DNA from: Dinoroseobacter sp965279125
Lineage (GTDB): Bacteria > Pseudomonadota > Alphaproteobacteria > Rhodobacterales > Rhodobacteraceae
DNA: 64,000 nt
Direction of reading: 5' to 3'
NCBI GenBank assembly: GCA_965279125.1
Contig: CBDIHL010000045.1
Location: 248,001 to 312,000, forward strand
Shown here: positions 1 to 9,161 of the stretch, piece by piece
How positions within the stretch are numbered: position 1 is the stretch's first letter
Layout of the letters: the number at the start of each line of letters is the position of its first letter
Notes under the pieces: model-generated
What the model was told of the DNA's origin: nothing
Database searches by the model: none
Seen by the model: only the letters and a program-made list of their open reading frames with translations
Translations under genes and position numbers: made by a program

Positions 1-8
1 CCAATCCT

Positions 9-1577
9 ATGACCAAGACCGAGCAAGACCGCGTCGTTATCTTTGACACCACCCTGCGCGATGGCGAGCAATCGCCGGGTGCCACCATGACCCATGCCGA
101 GAAGCTGGAGATTGCTGGCCTGCTGGACGAGATGGGCGTCGATGTGATCGAGGCAGGCTTCCCAATCGCCAGTGACGGTGACTTCAACGCCGTGTCCGAG
201 ATAGCTAAGAACGCTCAGACCAGCGTTATCTGCGGTCTGGCCCGCGCCCAGATCGGCGACATTGATCGCTGCTGGGAGGCCGTGAAGCATGCCAAACGCC
301 CCCGTATTCACACCTTCATCGGGACCTCGCCCTTGCACCGCGCCATCCCGAACCTGACCAAAGACGAGATGGCCGACCGCATCCACGAGACCGTCAGCCA
401 TGCGCGTAACCTCTGCGACAACGTCCAATGGTCGCCGATGGACGCCACCCGGACCGAGCATGATTATCTGTGCCGCGTCATCGAGATCGCCATCAAGGCC
501 GGTGCCACGACAATCAACATCCCCGACACCGTGGGCTACACCGCGCCGCGCGAAAGCGCCGACCTGATCCGTATGCTGATCGAGCGTGTGCCGGGCGCGG
601 ACGAGATCATCTTCGCCACGCACTGCCATAACGATCTGGGCATGGCGACGGCGAACTCCTTGGCCGCTGTAGAAGCGGGTGCGCGTCAGATCGAATGCAC
701 GATCAATGGTCTGGGCGAGCGGGCGGGTAACACCGCGCTGGAAGAGGTCGTTATGGCGATCAAGACCCGCAACGATATCATGCCCTACCGCACCGGGATC
801 GATGCCACCAAGATCATCAACATCTCGCGCCGTGTGGCGGCTGTGGCGGGCTTTCCGGTGCAGTTCAACAAGGCCATCGTCGGCAAGAACGCCTTCGCGC
901 ATGAGAGCGGCATTCACCAAGACGGCATGCTGAAGAACCCCGAGAATTTCGAGATCATGCGCCCCGAGGATATCGGTCTGAAAGAGACCAACCTGGTGAT
1001 GGGCAAGCACTCAGGGCGGGCGGCGTTGCGCTCTAAGCTGGCGGATCTGGGCTATGAGATGGGCGATAACCAACTCAAGGACGTGTTCGTGCGCTTCAAG
1101 GCCTTGGCGGATCGCAAGAAGGATATCTTCGACGACGATCTGATCGCCCTGATGCGCGACACCAGCGGGGACGAGGAAGCCGACCGCATCAAGGTCAAGT
1201 TCCTGCGTGTGATCTGCGGGACAGAGGCCCCTCAAAGCGCTGATCTGACCCTGACCGTGGACGGCACCGATCATCAGGTGACCGCGACCGGCGACGGTCC
1301 CGTGGATGCGGCGTTCAATGCGGTGAAAATGATCGTGCCGCATGAGGCGCGTTTGCAGCTGTATCAAGTCCATGCTGTGACCGAGGGCACCGATGCCCAA
1401 GCCACGGTCAGCGTGCGGATGGAAGAGGATGGGCGCATCGTGACGGGTCAGTCCGCCGATACCGATACGGTCGTGGCCAGTGCGAAGGCGTATGTGCACG
1501 CGCTGAACCGCTTGCTTGTACGGCGTGAAAAAGCCGGGACGGATGGCAAAGAAGTGTCCTATAAGGACGCCATCTAG
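9..1577 (+). CDS. leuA: 2-isopropylmalate synthase
   Basis: Condenses acetyl-CoA with 2-oxoisovalerate, the committed step of leucine synthesis in the cytosol. The 522-residue protein has the usual family length. An N-terminal HMGL-like TIM barrel carries the substrate/metal motif TTLRDGEQSPG near residue 15, the metal-binding HCHNDLG near residue 205 and a GNTALEE motif near residue 240. The last ~130 residues form the LeuA regulatory dimer domain that normally binds leucine. The start is only 8 bases from the window edge, so the ribosome binding site and any leucine leader peptide cannot be judged. The following mreB gene is 144 bases downstream and probably separately transcribed. Confidence 0.96.
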   Translation: MTKTEQDRVVIFDTTLRDGEQSPGATMTHAEKLEIAGLLDEMGVDVIEAGFPIASDGDFNAVSEIAKNAQTSVICGLARAQIGDIDRCWEAVKHAKRPRIHTFIGTSPLHRAIPNLTKDEMADRIHETVSHARNLCDNVQWSPMDATRTEHDYLCRVIEIAIKAGATTINIPDTVGYTAPRESADLIRMLIERVPGADEIIFATHCHNDLGMATANSLAAVEAGARQIECTINGLGERAGNTALEEVVMAIKTRNDIMPYRTGIDATKIINISRRVAAVAGFPVQFNKAIVGKNAFAHESGIHQDGMLKNPENFEIMRPEDIGLKETNLVMGKHSGRAALRSKLADLGYEMGDNQLKDVFVRFKALADRKKDIFDDDLIALMRDTSGDEEADRIKVKFLRVICGTEAPQSADLTLTVDGTDHQVTATGDGPVDAAFNAVKMIVPHEARLQLYQVHAVTEGTDAQATVSVRMEEDGRIVTGQSADTDTVVASAKAYVHALNRLLVRREKAGTDGKEVSYKDAI

Positions 1578-1721
1578 TCTAAACTCAAAAAACGGCGGCA
1601 AAATAGCGCTCATTTGATCGCAGGCGTGGGTTTACCCGGCGCCTGCGCGTCTCCATATAGGCCCTCAGTACCCATTGGGGCGGGACGATCCTGCCCCCCA
1701 ATATACAGGACGACACGGCCC

Positions 1722-2759
1722 ATGTTTGGCGGCTTCAGCCTTTTCTCAGCCGATATGGCCATCGACCTCGGGACGGCCAACACCCTCGTCTACGTGCGGG
1801 GCAAAGGTATCATCCTGAACGAGCCGTCCGTGGTCGCCTATAACGTCAAAGAAGGGCGCAAGCATGTGCTCGCGGTCGGGGAAGACGCTAAGTTGATGCT
1901 GGGCAGAACGCCCGGTTCCATCCAGGCGATCCGGCCGATGCGTGAAGGTGTAATCGCCGATTTCGACGTGGCCGAGGAGATGATCAAGCACTTCATCCGC
2001 AAGGTTCACCGTCGTACGACCTTCACCAAGCCCAAGATCATCGTCTGTGTGCCCCATGGGGCCACGCCGGTCGAAAAACGCGCGATCCGGCAGTCGGTTC
2101 TGGGCGCAGGCGCGCGCAAAGCGGGCCTGATTGCGGAGCCTATCGCAGCCGCCATTGGCGCGGGCATGCCGATCACCGATCCGACCGGTAACATGGTCGT
2201 TGATATCGGCGGTGGGACGACCGAGGTCGCGGTGATGTCGCTGGGCGATATCGTCTATGCGCGCTCGGTCCGGGTCGGGGGCGACCGTATGGACGAGGCG
2301 ATCATCAGTTATCTCAGACGCCAACAAAACCTTCTGGTGGGCGAGGCGACGGCAGAGCGGATCAAGACCTCCATCGGGACGGCGCGGATGCCCGACGATG
2401 GGCGCGGGGCCTCGATGATGATCCGCGGGCGTGACCTTTTGAACGGTATCCCCAAGGAGACAGAGCTGACCCAAGCCCAAGTGGCCGAGGCCCTGTCCGA
2501 GCCTGTGCAACAGATTTGCGAGGCGGTGATGACCGCGCTGGAAGCAACACCGCCGGACCTTGCCGCGGATATCGTCGACCGTGGCGTTATGCTTACGGGG
2601 GGTGGTGCGCTGCTTGGTGACCTCGATCTGGCGCTTCGCGAACAGACCGGCTTGCCGATCTCCATCGCGGACGAGTCACTGCATTGCGTGGCGCTTGGGA
2701 CGGGAAAAGCTCTGGAATATGAAAAAGAGCTGCGTCACGCTATAGATTACGAGAGCTGA
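1722..2759 (+). CDS. mreB: Rod shape-determining protein MreB
   Basis: Bacterial actin homologue that polymerises under the inner membrane and positions the elongation cell-wall synthase. I start it at the ATG giving MFGGFSLF (345 residues, normal length), preceded by AGGA, rather than at an in-frame ATG 36 codons upstream whose extension resembles no MreB. The N-terminal SLFS segment precedes the nucleotide-binding phosphate-1 motif DLGTANTLVY, and the phosphate-2 motif DIGGGTTEVAV follows in the second half. It heads a tight five-gene mreBCD-mrdA-mrdB run. Confidence 0.96.
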   Translation: MFGGFSLFSADMAIDLGTANTLVYVRGKGIILNEPSVVAYNVKEGRKHVLAVGEDAKLMLGRTPGSIQAIRPMREGVIADFDVAEEMIKHFIRKVHRRTTFTKPKIIVCVPHGATPVEKRAIRQSVLGAGARKAGLIAEPIAAAIGAGMPITDPTGNMVVDIGGGTTEVAVMSLGDIVYARSVRVGGDRMDEAIISYLRRQQNLLVGEATAERIKTSIGTARMPDDGRGASMMIRGRDLLNGIPKETELTQAQVAEALSEPVQQICEAVMTALEATPPDLAADIVDRGVMLTGGGALLGDLDLALREQTGLPISIADESLHCVALGTGKALEYEKELRHAIDYES

Positions 2760-2787
2760 TCTTTCACACCTCAGTGCAGGAGCGCAC

Positions 2788-3711
2788 GTGGCCAGGTCTC
2801 AGAACGATGACGGCAATTACGGAACCTTTATCCGCCGCCTCCTGATCGGGGTGACGGTGACGTTGCTGATTGTGCTGATCCTGGTGTGGCGCATCGACAA
2901 TCCACGGGTGGAACGGATGCGCGCGGCGGTGGTCGAAGCCATCGTGCCCAATTTCGAGTGGGCCTTGGTGCCGGTGACGGGCCTTGCGCGGATGGGCGAA
3001 GATTTCGCGACCTACACGCGCCTTTACGAGCAGAACCAACAGCTCCGGCGCGAGTTGCAACAGCTGGAAGCCTGGCGCGAAGCGGCGCTTCAGCTGGAGC
3101 AGGAAAATGCGCGGCTGCTGGATCTGAACAACGTGCGTCTGGATCCTGAGCTGACCTTTGTGACGGGGGTCGTCACGGCAGACAATGGCACAAGTTTCCG
3201 ACGCTCGCTGATCCTGAACATTGGCGCGCGCGACGGCATTCGCGAGGGGTTGGCGGCGATGGATGGCCTCGGCCTTGTCGGGCGCATCGCCGGGATTTCG
3301 CCGACCACCGCGCGGGTCTTGCTGCTAACCGACAGCGCCAGCAACGTGCCCGTCAGCGTGCAGCCGTCTGGGCAAACTGCGCTTCTGATGGGCGATAACT
3401 CGTCCGCGCCGGTGTTGGAATTTGTCGAGAACCCCGAGCAAGTGCGCCCCGGTGACCGCGTGGTGTCCTCGGGCGATGGCGGGGTGTTCCCGGACGGCTT
3501 GCTGGTCGGGCAAGTGGCGCTGGGCCGCGATGGTCGCCTGCGCGTGCGGCTGTCTGCCGATTACGAGCGGCTCGAGTTCCTGCGCGTGTTGCGCACCACG
3601 CCGCGGCCCGAGATTGGCGAGGCGGCCCCCCTGATCCCGCCCCAGCCCGTGCAAGAGCTGCCGCCAGAGGACGCGCCCGAGGCCATCTCAGACGCAAACG
3701 CAGATGGTTGA
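2788..3711 (+). CDS. mreC: Rod shape-determining protein MreC
   Basis: Periplasmic scaffold of the elongasome that binds PBP2 and links it to MreB. It starts with GTG, six bases after AGGAG. Visible parts are a cytoplasmic N-terminus, one membrane helix at about residues 14-34, a coiled coil at about 70-112 rich in Glu, Gln and Leu, and a beta-rich MreC domain to about residue 270 containing NIGARDGI and GDRVVSSG. The Pro/Glu-rich tail is probably disordered. Its end overlaps mreD by 8 bases, which suggests translational coupling. Confidence 0.94.
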   Translation: MARSQNDDGNYGTFIRRLLIGVTVTLLIVLILVWRIDNPRVERMRAAVVEAIVPNFEWALVPVTGLARMGEDFATYTRLYEQNQQLRRELQQLEAWREAALQLEQENARLLDLNNVRLDPELTFVTGVVTADNGTSFRRSLILNIGARDGIREGLAAMDGLGLVGRIAGISPTTARVLLLTDSASNVPVSVQPSGQTALLMGDNSSAPVLEFVENPEQVRPGDRVVSSGDGGVFPDGLLVGQVALGRDGRLRVRLSADYERLEFLRVLRTTPRPEIGEAAPLIPPQPVQELPPEDAPEAISDANADG

Positions 3712-4237
3712 TAACTTCGCCCTCCAAGTGTGGCTCTATCGCGGGTTGGCCTGCGTGCTGGTCATGGTCTGGTCATTCATAACCTTGCTCCCGCTTGGCC
3801 CCTCGACCTTGCCATGGCCCGACCTGATCTTCTGCATGATGATCGCGTGGGTCGTGCGCCGTCCCGATCTGATGCCGTTCCCGCTGGTGGTGTTCCTCGG
3901 TCTCATCATGGATTTCTTGTTCTTCAAGACCCCCGGTGCTTGGACGCTAGTGCTGTTGGTCGCAACGGAAGTCTTGCGCAAATCCACTGATCAGGAAGGC
4001 GATTCCGGTCTCGCGTTTGAAGCGGTCGCGGTTGTCCTCACCCTCATCAGTGCCTTCCTTGGTCACCGCGCCATCCTCGCCGTATTTGGGGTGCCGCAAC
4101 CCCCCTTGGGCGGGACACTTCTCGAGCTTGTGTTCACAATACTCGCATATCCGCTTGTCGCACTCGTCACGGTCTATATCTTTCGGATACGTCGCCCCGA
4201 CCCCCTCGAGACCCTCTCATTCAAGGTGCGCACATGA
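3704..4237 (+). CDS. mreD: Rod shape-determining protein MreD
   Basis: Small integral membrane partner of MreC. The 177-residue product has about five hydrophobic segments and matches MreD in length and place rather than by strong motifs. It overlaps mreC by 8 bases and shares an ATGA with mrdA, so all three are likely translated in a coupled fashion. Identification rests mainly on its position between mreC and the PBP2 gene plus the topology. Confidence 0.9.
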   Translation: MVDNFALQVWLYRGLACVLVMVWSFITLLPLGPSTLPWPDLIFCMMIAWVVRRPDLMPFPLVVFLGLIMDFLFFKTPGAWTLVLLVATEVLRKSTDQEGDSGLAFEAVAVVLTLISAFLGHRAILAVFGVPQPPLGGTLLELVFTILAYPLVALVTVYIFRIRRPDPLETLSFKVRT

Positions 4238-6177
4238 GACGCACAGACCGTGAAACCGAAGCCAGCGTGCGCAAGATCACCCGGCGCACTGCGTTTTTAG
4301 GCGCGGTGCAGGTGGGTTTTCTCGGTGTGCTCGGATGGCGGATGCGCCAATTGCAGGTGGAACAGGCCGACGAGTTTCGCCTTCTGGCCGAAGAAAACCG
4401 CATCAATTTTCGCCTGCTGCCGCCTGCGCGTGGGTTGATCTATGACCGCAACGGCGTTGTGCTGGCCGAGAACGAGCCGAATTACCGCGTCGTCATCGTG
4501 CGCGAGGATGCAGGCGACGTGGATATGGTGCTCGACCGTCTGGCCAAGCTGATTGCGCTAGAGCCTGACGAGCTGGAGCGCACCCGCCTCGAGATTTCGC
4601 GCCGCTCGCCGTTCGTGCCGATCACCATTGCGGATCGGCTCAGCTGGCAAGATTTCGCGGAGATCGCGGTGAATGCGCCCGCGCTTCCCGGCATCACGCC
4701 CGAGGTCGGCCTGTCGCGCTACTATCCGCTCGGTGCCGATTTCGCCCATGTTGTGGGCTATGTCGGGCCGGTCTCGGATTTCGACCTGCAACGCATCGAC
4801 GACGACGATCCCTTGCTGCAAATCCCGCGCTTCCAGATCGGCAAAACCGGGGTCGAGAACCGTCTGGAGCGTACGCTGCGCGGCAGTGCTGGCACCAAAC
4901 GGATCGAGGTGAACGCTGCGGGCCGTGTGATGCGCGAGCTGGGGCGCGAGGAAGGGCGCGCGGGCAGCAATATCCAACTGACCGTGGATTACGCGCTGCA
5001 AAACTACGTCGAGGCCCGTCTTGGCGAAGAAAGCGCGTCGGGCATCGTGCTGGATGTGGAAACCGGCGATGTGCTCGCGCTTGGCTCCGCGCCCACGTAC
5101 GATCCGAACCTCTTTGTGCGCGGGATCACGACGACCGCCTATAACGAGCTGCTGAACAATCCTTACCGCCCGCTCGCCACCAAAAGCGTGCAAGGCACCT
5201 ATCCGCCGGGATCGACCTTCAAGATGGTCACGGCTTTGGCCGCCCTCGAAGACGGCGTGATGGAGCTGGACGAGCGGATTTCGTGTGGCGGGTTCACCGA
5301 GCTTGGGGATCGTCGGTTCCACTGCTGGAAGCGCGGCGGGCACGGGCGCATGGACCTGAAGGCGAGCCTGCGCGAAAGTTGCGACGTCTATTACTACGAC
5401 ATCGCCCAACGCGTCGGGATCAACAAGATCAGCGCGATGGCACGGCGCTTAGGTCTCGGGCGGCGTTATGACCTGCCGCTGAACGCCGTGGCCGAAGGCC
5501 TGATGCCCACGCGCGAATGGAAGAAAGAGGTGCGCGGTGACGACTGGCTGATCGGGGACACGCTGAACGCGTGTATCGGGCAGGGCTTCATGCTCGCCTC
5601 GCCCATGCAGCTGGCGGTGATGACCGCGCGTCTGGCCACCAACCGCGCGATCGAGCCGAACCTCATCCGCACCATCGATGGGCGCACGCCGGAGCGTGCG
5701 CCTGCGCCGGGTCTCGGGATCAACCCGACCCATCTGGCAGCCGTCCGAGAGGCGATGGACGAGGTGATGAACACCCGCACCGGCACCGCCTACGGCTCGC
5801 GTCTGATCGCTGAGGAATACCGTATTTCCGGCAAGACCGGCACCAGTCAGGTGCGCAACATCACGATGGCCGAGCGCGCCAGCGGTGTGATCCGCAACGC
5901 CGATCTGCCGTGGGAGCGGCGTGATCACGCGCTTTTCGTTGGCTACGGTCCGCAACCTGCGCCCAAATATGCCGTCTCAGTAATTGTCGAGCATGGCGGC
6001 GGTGGATCTGCCGCAGCCGCCCCCATTGCGCGCGATATCTTGCTGCGCGCGATGCACGGTGATCTGCCGCCCTTGGCCGCCTATCCCCGCCATTTGCGCA
6101 ACGCCATCGCCCGCGAGCGCGACGCGCTGGAATTGCTGCCGCCGATACAACCCTCGGAAGGACGCAGCCGCGCATGA
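4234..6177 (+). CDS. mrdA: Penicillin-binding protein 2 (elongasome transpeptidase)
   Basis: Class B penicillin-binding protein that cross-links peptidoglycan during side-wall growth together with RodA. The 647 residues comprise a short cytoplasmic tail, one membrane anchor near residues 20-40, a dimerisation/pedestal region and a C-terminal transpeptidase. All three active-site motifs are present: STFK with the nucleophile at about Ser327, the SCD form of SxN in SCDVYYYDIA, and KTG at about Lys534 in GKTGTSQVR. It overlaps mreD and mrdB by ATGA at each end. It is a beta-lactam (mecillinam-type) target. Confidence 0.95.
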   Translation: MRRTDRETEASVRKITRRTAFLGAVQVGFLGVLGWRMRQLQVEQADEFRLLAEENRINFRLLPPARGLIYDRNGVVLAENEPNYRVVIVREDAGDVDMVLDRLAKLIALEPDELERTRLEISRRSPFVPITIADRLSWQDFAEIAVNAPALPGITPEVGLSRYYPLGADFAHVVGYVGPVSDFDLQRIDDDDPLLQIPRFQIGKTGVENRLERTLRGSAGTKRIEVNAAGRVMRELGREEGRAGSNIQLTVDYALQNYVEARLGEESASGIVLDVETGDVLALGSAPTYDPNLFVRGITTTAYNELLNNPYRPLATKSVQGTYPPGSTFKMVTALAALEDGVMELDERISCGGFTELGDRRFHCWKRGGHGRMDLKASLRESCDVYYYDIAQRVGINKISAMARRLGLGRRYDLPLNAVAEGLMPTREWKKEVRGDDWLIGDTLNACIGQGFMLASPMQLAVMTARLATNRAIEPNLIRTIDGRTPERAPAPGLGINPTHLAAVREAMDEVMNTRTGTAYGSRLIAEEYRISGKTGTSQVRNITMAERASGVIRNADLPWERRDHALFVGYGPQPAPKYAVSVIVEHGGGGSAAAAPIARDILLRAMHGDLPPLAAYPRHLRNAIARERDALELLPPIQPSEGRSRA

Positions 6178-7319
6178 GTTATCTTGAATATAACGTGCGC
6201 ACCGTGCCTGTGGGGCCGAGCAAGCTTTTGTACCTCAATTGGGGGCTGATCTTGCTGTTGGTGGCGGTCGCCTCGATGGGGTTCTTGATGCTCTATTCCG
6301 TGGCGGGCGGCGACATCACGCGCTGGGCCGAGCCGCAAATGAAGCGCTTTGGCGCGGCCCTAGCGATCATGTTCTTCGTGGCCCTCGTGCCGATCCACAT
6401 TTGGCGCAACCTGTCGGTGCTGGGTTATTGCGCCACGCTGGTGCTGTTGATCGGGGTGGAGCTGTTCGGCGAGGTCCGCATGGGCGCACAACGCTGGATC
6501 GATCTGGGCTTCATGCGCCTGCAACCGTCCGAGTTGATGAAGATCACGATGGTGATGGTGTTGGCGGCGTATTACGACTGGATCGATGTCGACAAGGTCT
6601 CGCGCCCGCAATTCATGGTCCTGCCGATTGCGATCATCCTCGTGCCGGTAGCACTCGTGTTGGGCCAACCTGACCTCGGCACCTCGCTTTTGTTGCTGCT
6701 GGGCGGCGCGGTCGTCATGTTCATCGCGGGCGTTCACTGGGCCTATTTCGCCGCCGTCATCGCGGGTGGGGTCGGGATGATCTATGCGGTCTTCGCGTCG
6801 CGCGGGCAGTCGTGGCAATTGCTGCAAGACTACCAATACCGCCGGATCGACACCTTTCTGGACCCCTCCCAAGACCCCTTGGGCGCGGGCTACCACATCA
6901 CGCAATCGAAGATCGCGCTCGGCTCGGGCGGCTGGACGGGGCGGGGCTTCATGGAGGGCACGCAAAGCCGTCTGAATTTTCTGCCCGAGAAGCACACCGA
7001 TTTTATCTTCACGACCCTCGCGGAAGAGTTCGGCTTTCTGGGGGGTGCTTCCTTGCTGCTGCTTTATGCGCTGATCATTGCGTTCTGTATCGCCTCGGCG
7101 CTGAAAACCCGCGACCGGTTTGCGTCCTTGCTGATCCTCGGCATCGCGGCGGCGTTCTTCTTCTATTTCGCGGTCAACATGGCGATGGTCATGGGGCTGG
7201 CCCCCGTGGTCGGTGTGCCCTTGCCGCTGGTCAGCTATGGCGGCTCGGCGATGCTGGTGATTATGGCGGGGTTCGGGCTGGTGCAAAGCGCGCATGTCCA
7301 CAGGCCCCGGTCCAGATAA
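6174..7319 (+). CDS. mrdB: RodA, SEDS peptidoglycan glycosyltransferase
   Basis: SEDS-family polymerase that makes glycan strands for cell elongation with PBP2 as its partner. The 381-residue protein has about ten hydrophobic helices. The family features are recognisable: a GSGGWTGRGFMEGTQ loop, an FLPEKHTDFIF segment and a C-terminal PLPLVSYGGSAM stretch. It overlaps the mrdA stop by four bases and closes the rod-shape operon. Confidence 0.95.
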   Translation: MSYLEYNVRTVPVGPSKLLYLNWGLILLLVAVASMGFLMLYSVAGGDITRWAEPQMKRFGAALAIMFFVALVPIHIWRNLSVLGYCATLVLLIGVELFGEVRMGAQRWIDLGFMRLQPSELMKITMVMVLAAYYDWIDVDKVSRPQFMVLPIAIILVPVALVLGQPDLGTSLLLLLGGAVVMFIAGVHWAYFAAVIAGGVGMIYAVFASRGQSWQLLQDYQYRRIDTFLDPSQDPLGAGYHITQSKIALGSGGWTGRGFMEGTQSRLNFLPEKHTDFIFTTLAEEFGFLGGASLLLLYALIIAFCIASALKTRDRFASLLILGIAAAFFFYFAVNMAMVMGLAPVVGVPLPLVSYGGSAMLVIMAGFGLVQSAHVHRPRSR

Positions 7320-7331
7320 GGAATTTTCGAT

Positions 7332-8276
7332 ATGAGTGTGACTGTCCTGTTCGCCGCCCTGCCAATGCGCTGGGCGCAGTACGAAGCGCCTTTGCGCGCG
7401 GCGTTTGAAGCGGCGGGCGTGTCGGTCAATTTGATCGCGCCTGACGCGCCCTACGACCCCGCCCAGATCGACTACATCGTCTATGCGCCCAATAGCGATG
7501 TGCAGGATTTTGCGCCGTTCACGCGCTGCAAGGCGGTGCTGAACCTCTGGGCCGGGGTGGAGGATGTGGTGGGCAATGCGAGCCTGACACAACCGCTCGC
7601 CCGGATGGTGGATTACGGCCTGACCGAGGGCATGGTCGACTGGTGCGTGGGCCATGTGATGCGGCACCATCTGGGGATGGACGCGCATATTCACGGCCAA
7701 GACGGGGTCTGGCGCGCCGGGATCGTGCCGCCTTTGGCGCGGGATCGGGTCGTTACGGTTCTGGGAATGGGCGAGCTGGGGACTGAGGTTGCCAAGGCGC
7801 TGTCCGCGTTGCGGTTTCGGGTGCGCGGGTGGAGTAGGTCATTGAGGACGGTTGAGGGGGTTGCGACCTTTGCGGGGCCGGAGGGTCTGACGGACGCGCT
7901 GAGCGGGGCCGATGGCGTTGTGCTGCTCTTGCCGAACACGCCCGCGACGGAGAACACGCTGGATGCGCAGGCGATGGCCGCGATGAAGCGGGGGGCGTTT
8001 GTGGTGAACCCGGGTCGCGGGCCGTTGATTGACGACGACGCGTTGATCTCGGCGCTGGACGCTGGGCAGATCGGCCATGCGACGCTCGATGTGTTCCGGG
8101 TGGAGCCTTTGCCTGCGGATCATCCGTTCTGGGCGCATCCGGGTGTGACGGTGACTCCGCATATCGCGTCGGAGACCCGTGCCAAAAGTGCGGCGGAGGT
8201 TATTGCCGAAAACGTGCGGAGGGGCGAGGCGGGGGAGCCGTTCTTGCACCTCGTGGACCGGGAAGCGGGGTACTAA
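7332..8276 (+). CDS. GhrA-like glyoxylate/hydroxypyruvate reductase (D-2-hydroxyacid dehydrogenase)
   Basis: NAD(P)H-dependent reductase of 2-oxoacids, closest in layout to glyoxylate/hydroxypyruvate reductase A. The 314 residues show the Rossmann motif VLGMGELGTEVAKAL in the middle, then the catalytic triad regions: Arg in NPGRGPLIDDDAL, Glu in DVFRVEPLP and His in TPHIASETR. AAGGA lies eight bases before the ATG. It starts 12 bases after mrdB and may be read through from that operon, although the function is unrelated. The exact substrate cannot be told from sequence. Confidence 0.87.
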   Translation: MSVTVLFAALPMRWAQYEAPLRAAFEAAGVSVNLIAPDAPYDPAQIDYIVYAPNSDVQDFAPFTRCKAVLNLWAGVEDVVGNASLTQPLARMVDYGLTEGMVDWCVGHVMRHHLGMDAHIHGQDGVWRAGIVPPLARDRVVTVLGMGELGTEVAKALSALRFRVRGWSRSLRTVEGVATFAGPEGLTDALSGADGVVLLLPNTPATENTLDAQAMAAMKRGAFVVNPGRGPLIDDDALISALDAGQIGHATLDVFRVEPLPADHPFWAHPGVTVTPHIASETRAKSAAEVIAENVRRGEAGEPFLHLVDREAGY

Positions 8277-8297
8277 ATTTAGGTCCGATCCGGTCCT

Positions 8298-8319
8298 ATT
8301 GTTTCGCATGCGAAACAAT
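8298..8319. promoter_or_regulatory. 22-bp perfect palindrome between convergent genes
   Basis: The sequence ATTGTTTCG-CATG-CGAAACAAT is a perfect 22-base palindrome in the 99-base gap between two convergent genes. As RNA it could form a 9-bp stem with a 4-base loop from either strand, but no U-run follows. It could be a bidirectional transcription end or a dimeric regulator site. No regulator is assigned. Confidence 0.45.
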
Positions 8320-8375
8320 GTGTCAACAGTGCTGACCTATAACTTATTGATTTGTTAACCTAAATTAACGAAACC

Positions 8376-9161
8376 CTAACGTAATTTCGGCGGGCTATCC
8401 GGGTCCATTCCCGGCGCGCCGGGGGTTTGCGGGCGCTCTGGCACCGGCAGATCGAACCGCAAGCCGTGCCGGGCGAGGGCTGCGGCCAGCGGATCAGACG
8501 CCGCGAAGAAGGCCACGTCGATCATGCCTGCCTCGATGCCCGCGAAGGTCAACGCCTCCTGCGCGGCCTCGGCCAAGGTGGCCTGCGCGTCCGGCACGGC
8601 GTCGATGAAGGCCAGCAGCGGAGCTGTCGCGCCGCCCTCATACGCGGCCTGCACGAGGAAGGCCGACCCCGCCAAGCCCCCGGCGCGCGCCAGCTTCGCG
8701 TCGAGTGCGGTTAGCACGGCCTCGGGCAAGCTGATGGGCGGGTGGATCTCTGTCGGGCTGGCTTCCATCTCGGCAGGGCGGGCGGACAGGGTCTCGGCCA
8801 ACCACACCAGCGCCTCATAGGGCAAGACGATGGACGAGGGCGCGACCTCTAGGTTCAGGCCGAGGCTTGCACCTTGGTCCGCCATCATCTGCACAAGGCG
8901 CCGTCCGGGCATCGCGGCATAGGGGGCCGCGCCGCCGAGGAACTGGGTCAGGCGGTCCTCGCGGTCGAAAGCGAGCACCATCTTGCCGTCATCGATGGGA
9001 AAGACGAGGGGGTAGAGCTCGCCGCCCTCGACCTCGCTGGCCAGCGCGAGGATCAGCTCGCTATCGGCCACGCGCTCGTAGAACTTCAGGCGCAGGGCGT
9101 CATCGTCGGGGGCGGCGTCCATGGCGGCATGGGCGGCATCGATGGCGGTGATCTCGGTCAT
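8376..9161 (-). CDS. SseB-family protein
   Basis: 261-residue soluble protein resembling the SseB N-terminal family. The segment from about residue 20 to 120 has the family pattern, including VFPIDDGKMVLAFDREDRL and GRRLVQMMADQG. The start at MTEITAID is preferred over a reading frame extended by 89 codons, because that extension is antisense to the neighbouring gene and Arg/Pro-rich. The ATG overlaps the stop of the upstream glycosylase gene (shared ATGA), so the two form a coupled pair. The biochemical role of SseB-like proteins in this group is unknown. Confidence 0.75.
   Translation of the reverse strand: MTEITAIDAAHAAMDAAPDDDALRLKFYERVADSELILALASEVEGGELYPLVFPIDDGKMVLAFDREDRLTQFLGGAAPYAAMPGRRLVQMMADQGASLGLNLEVAPSSIVLPYEALVWLAETLSARPAEMEASPTEIHPPISLPEAVLTALDAKLARAGGLAGSAFLVQAAYEGGATAPLLAFIDAVPDAQATLAEAAQEALTFAGIEAGMIDVAFFAASDPLAAALARHGLRFDLPVPERPQTPGAPGMDPDSPPKLR

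Noticed and set aside
1614..1721. N-terminal extension of mreB by 36 codons
   Set aside because: MreB proteins start at MFGGFSLF-type sequences; the extension is Pro/Gly-rich and lacks a better ribosome site.
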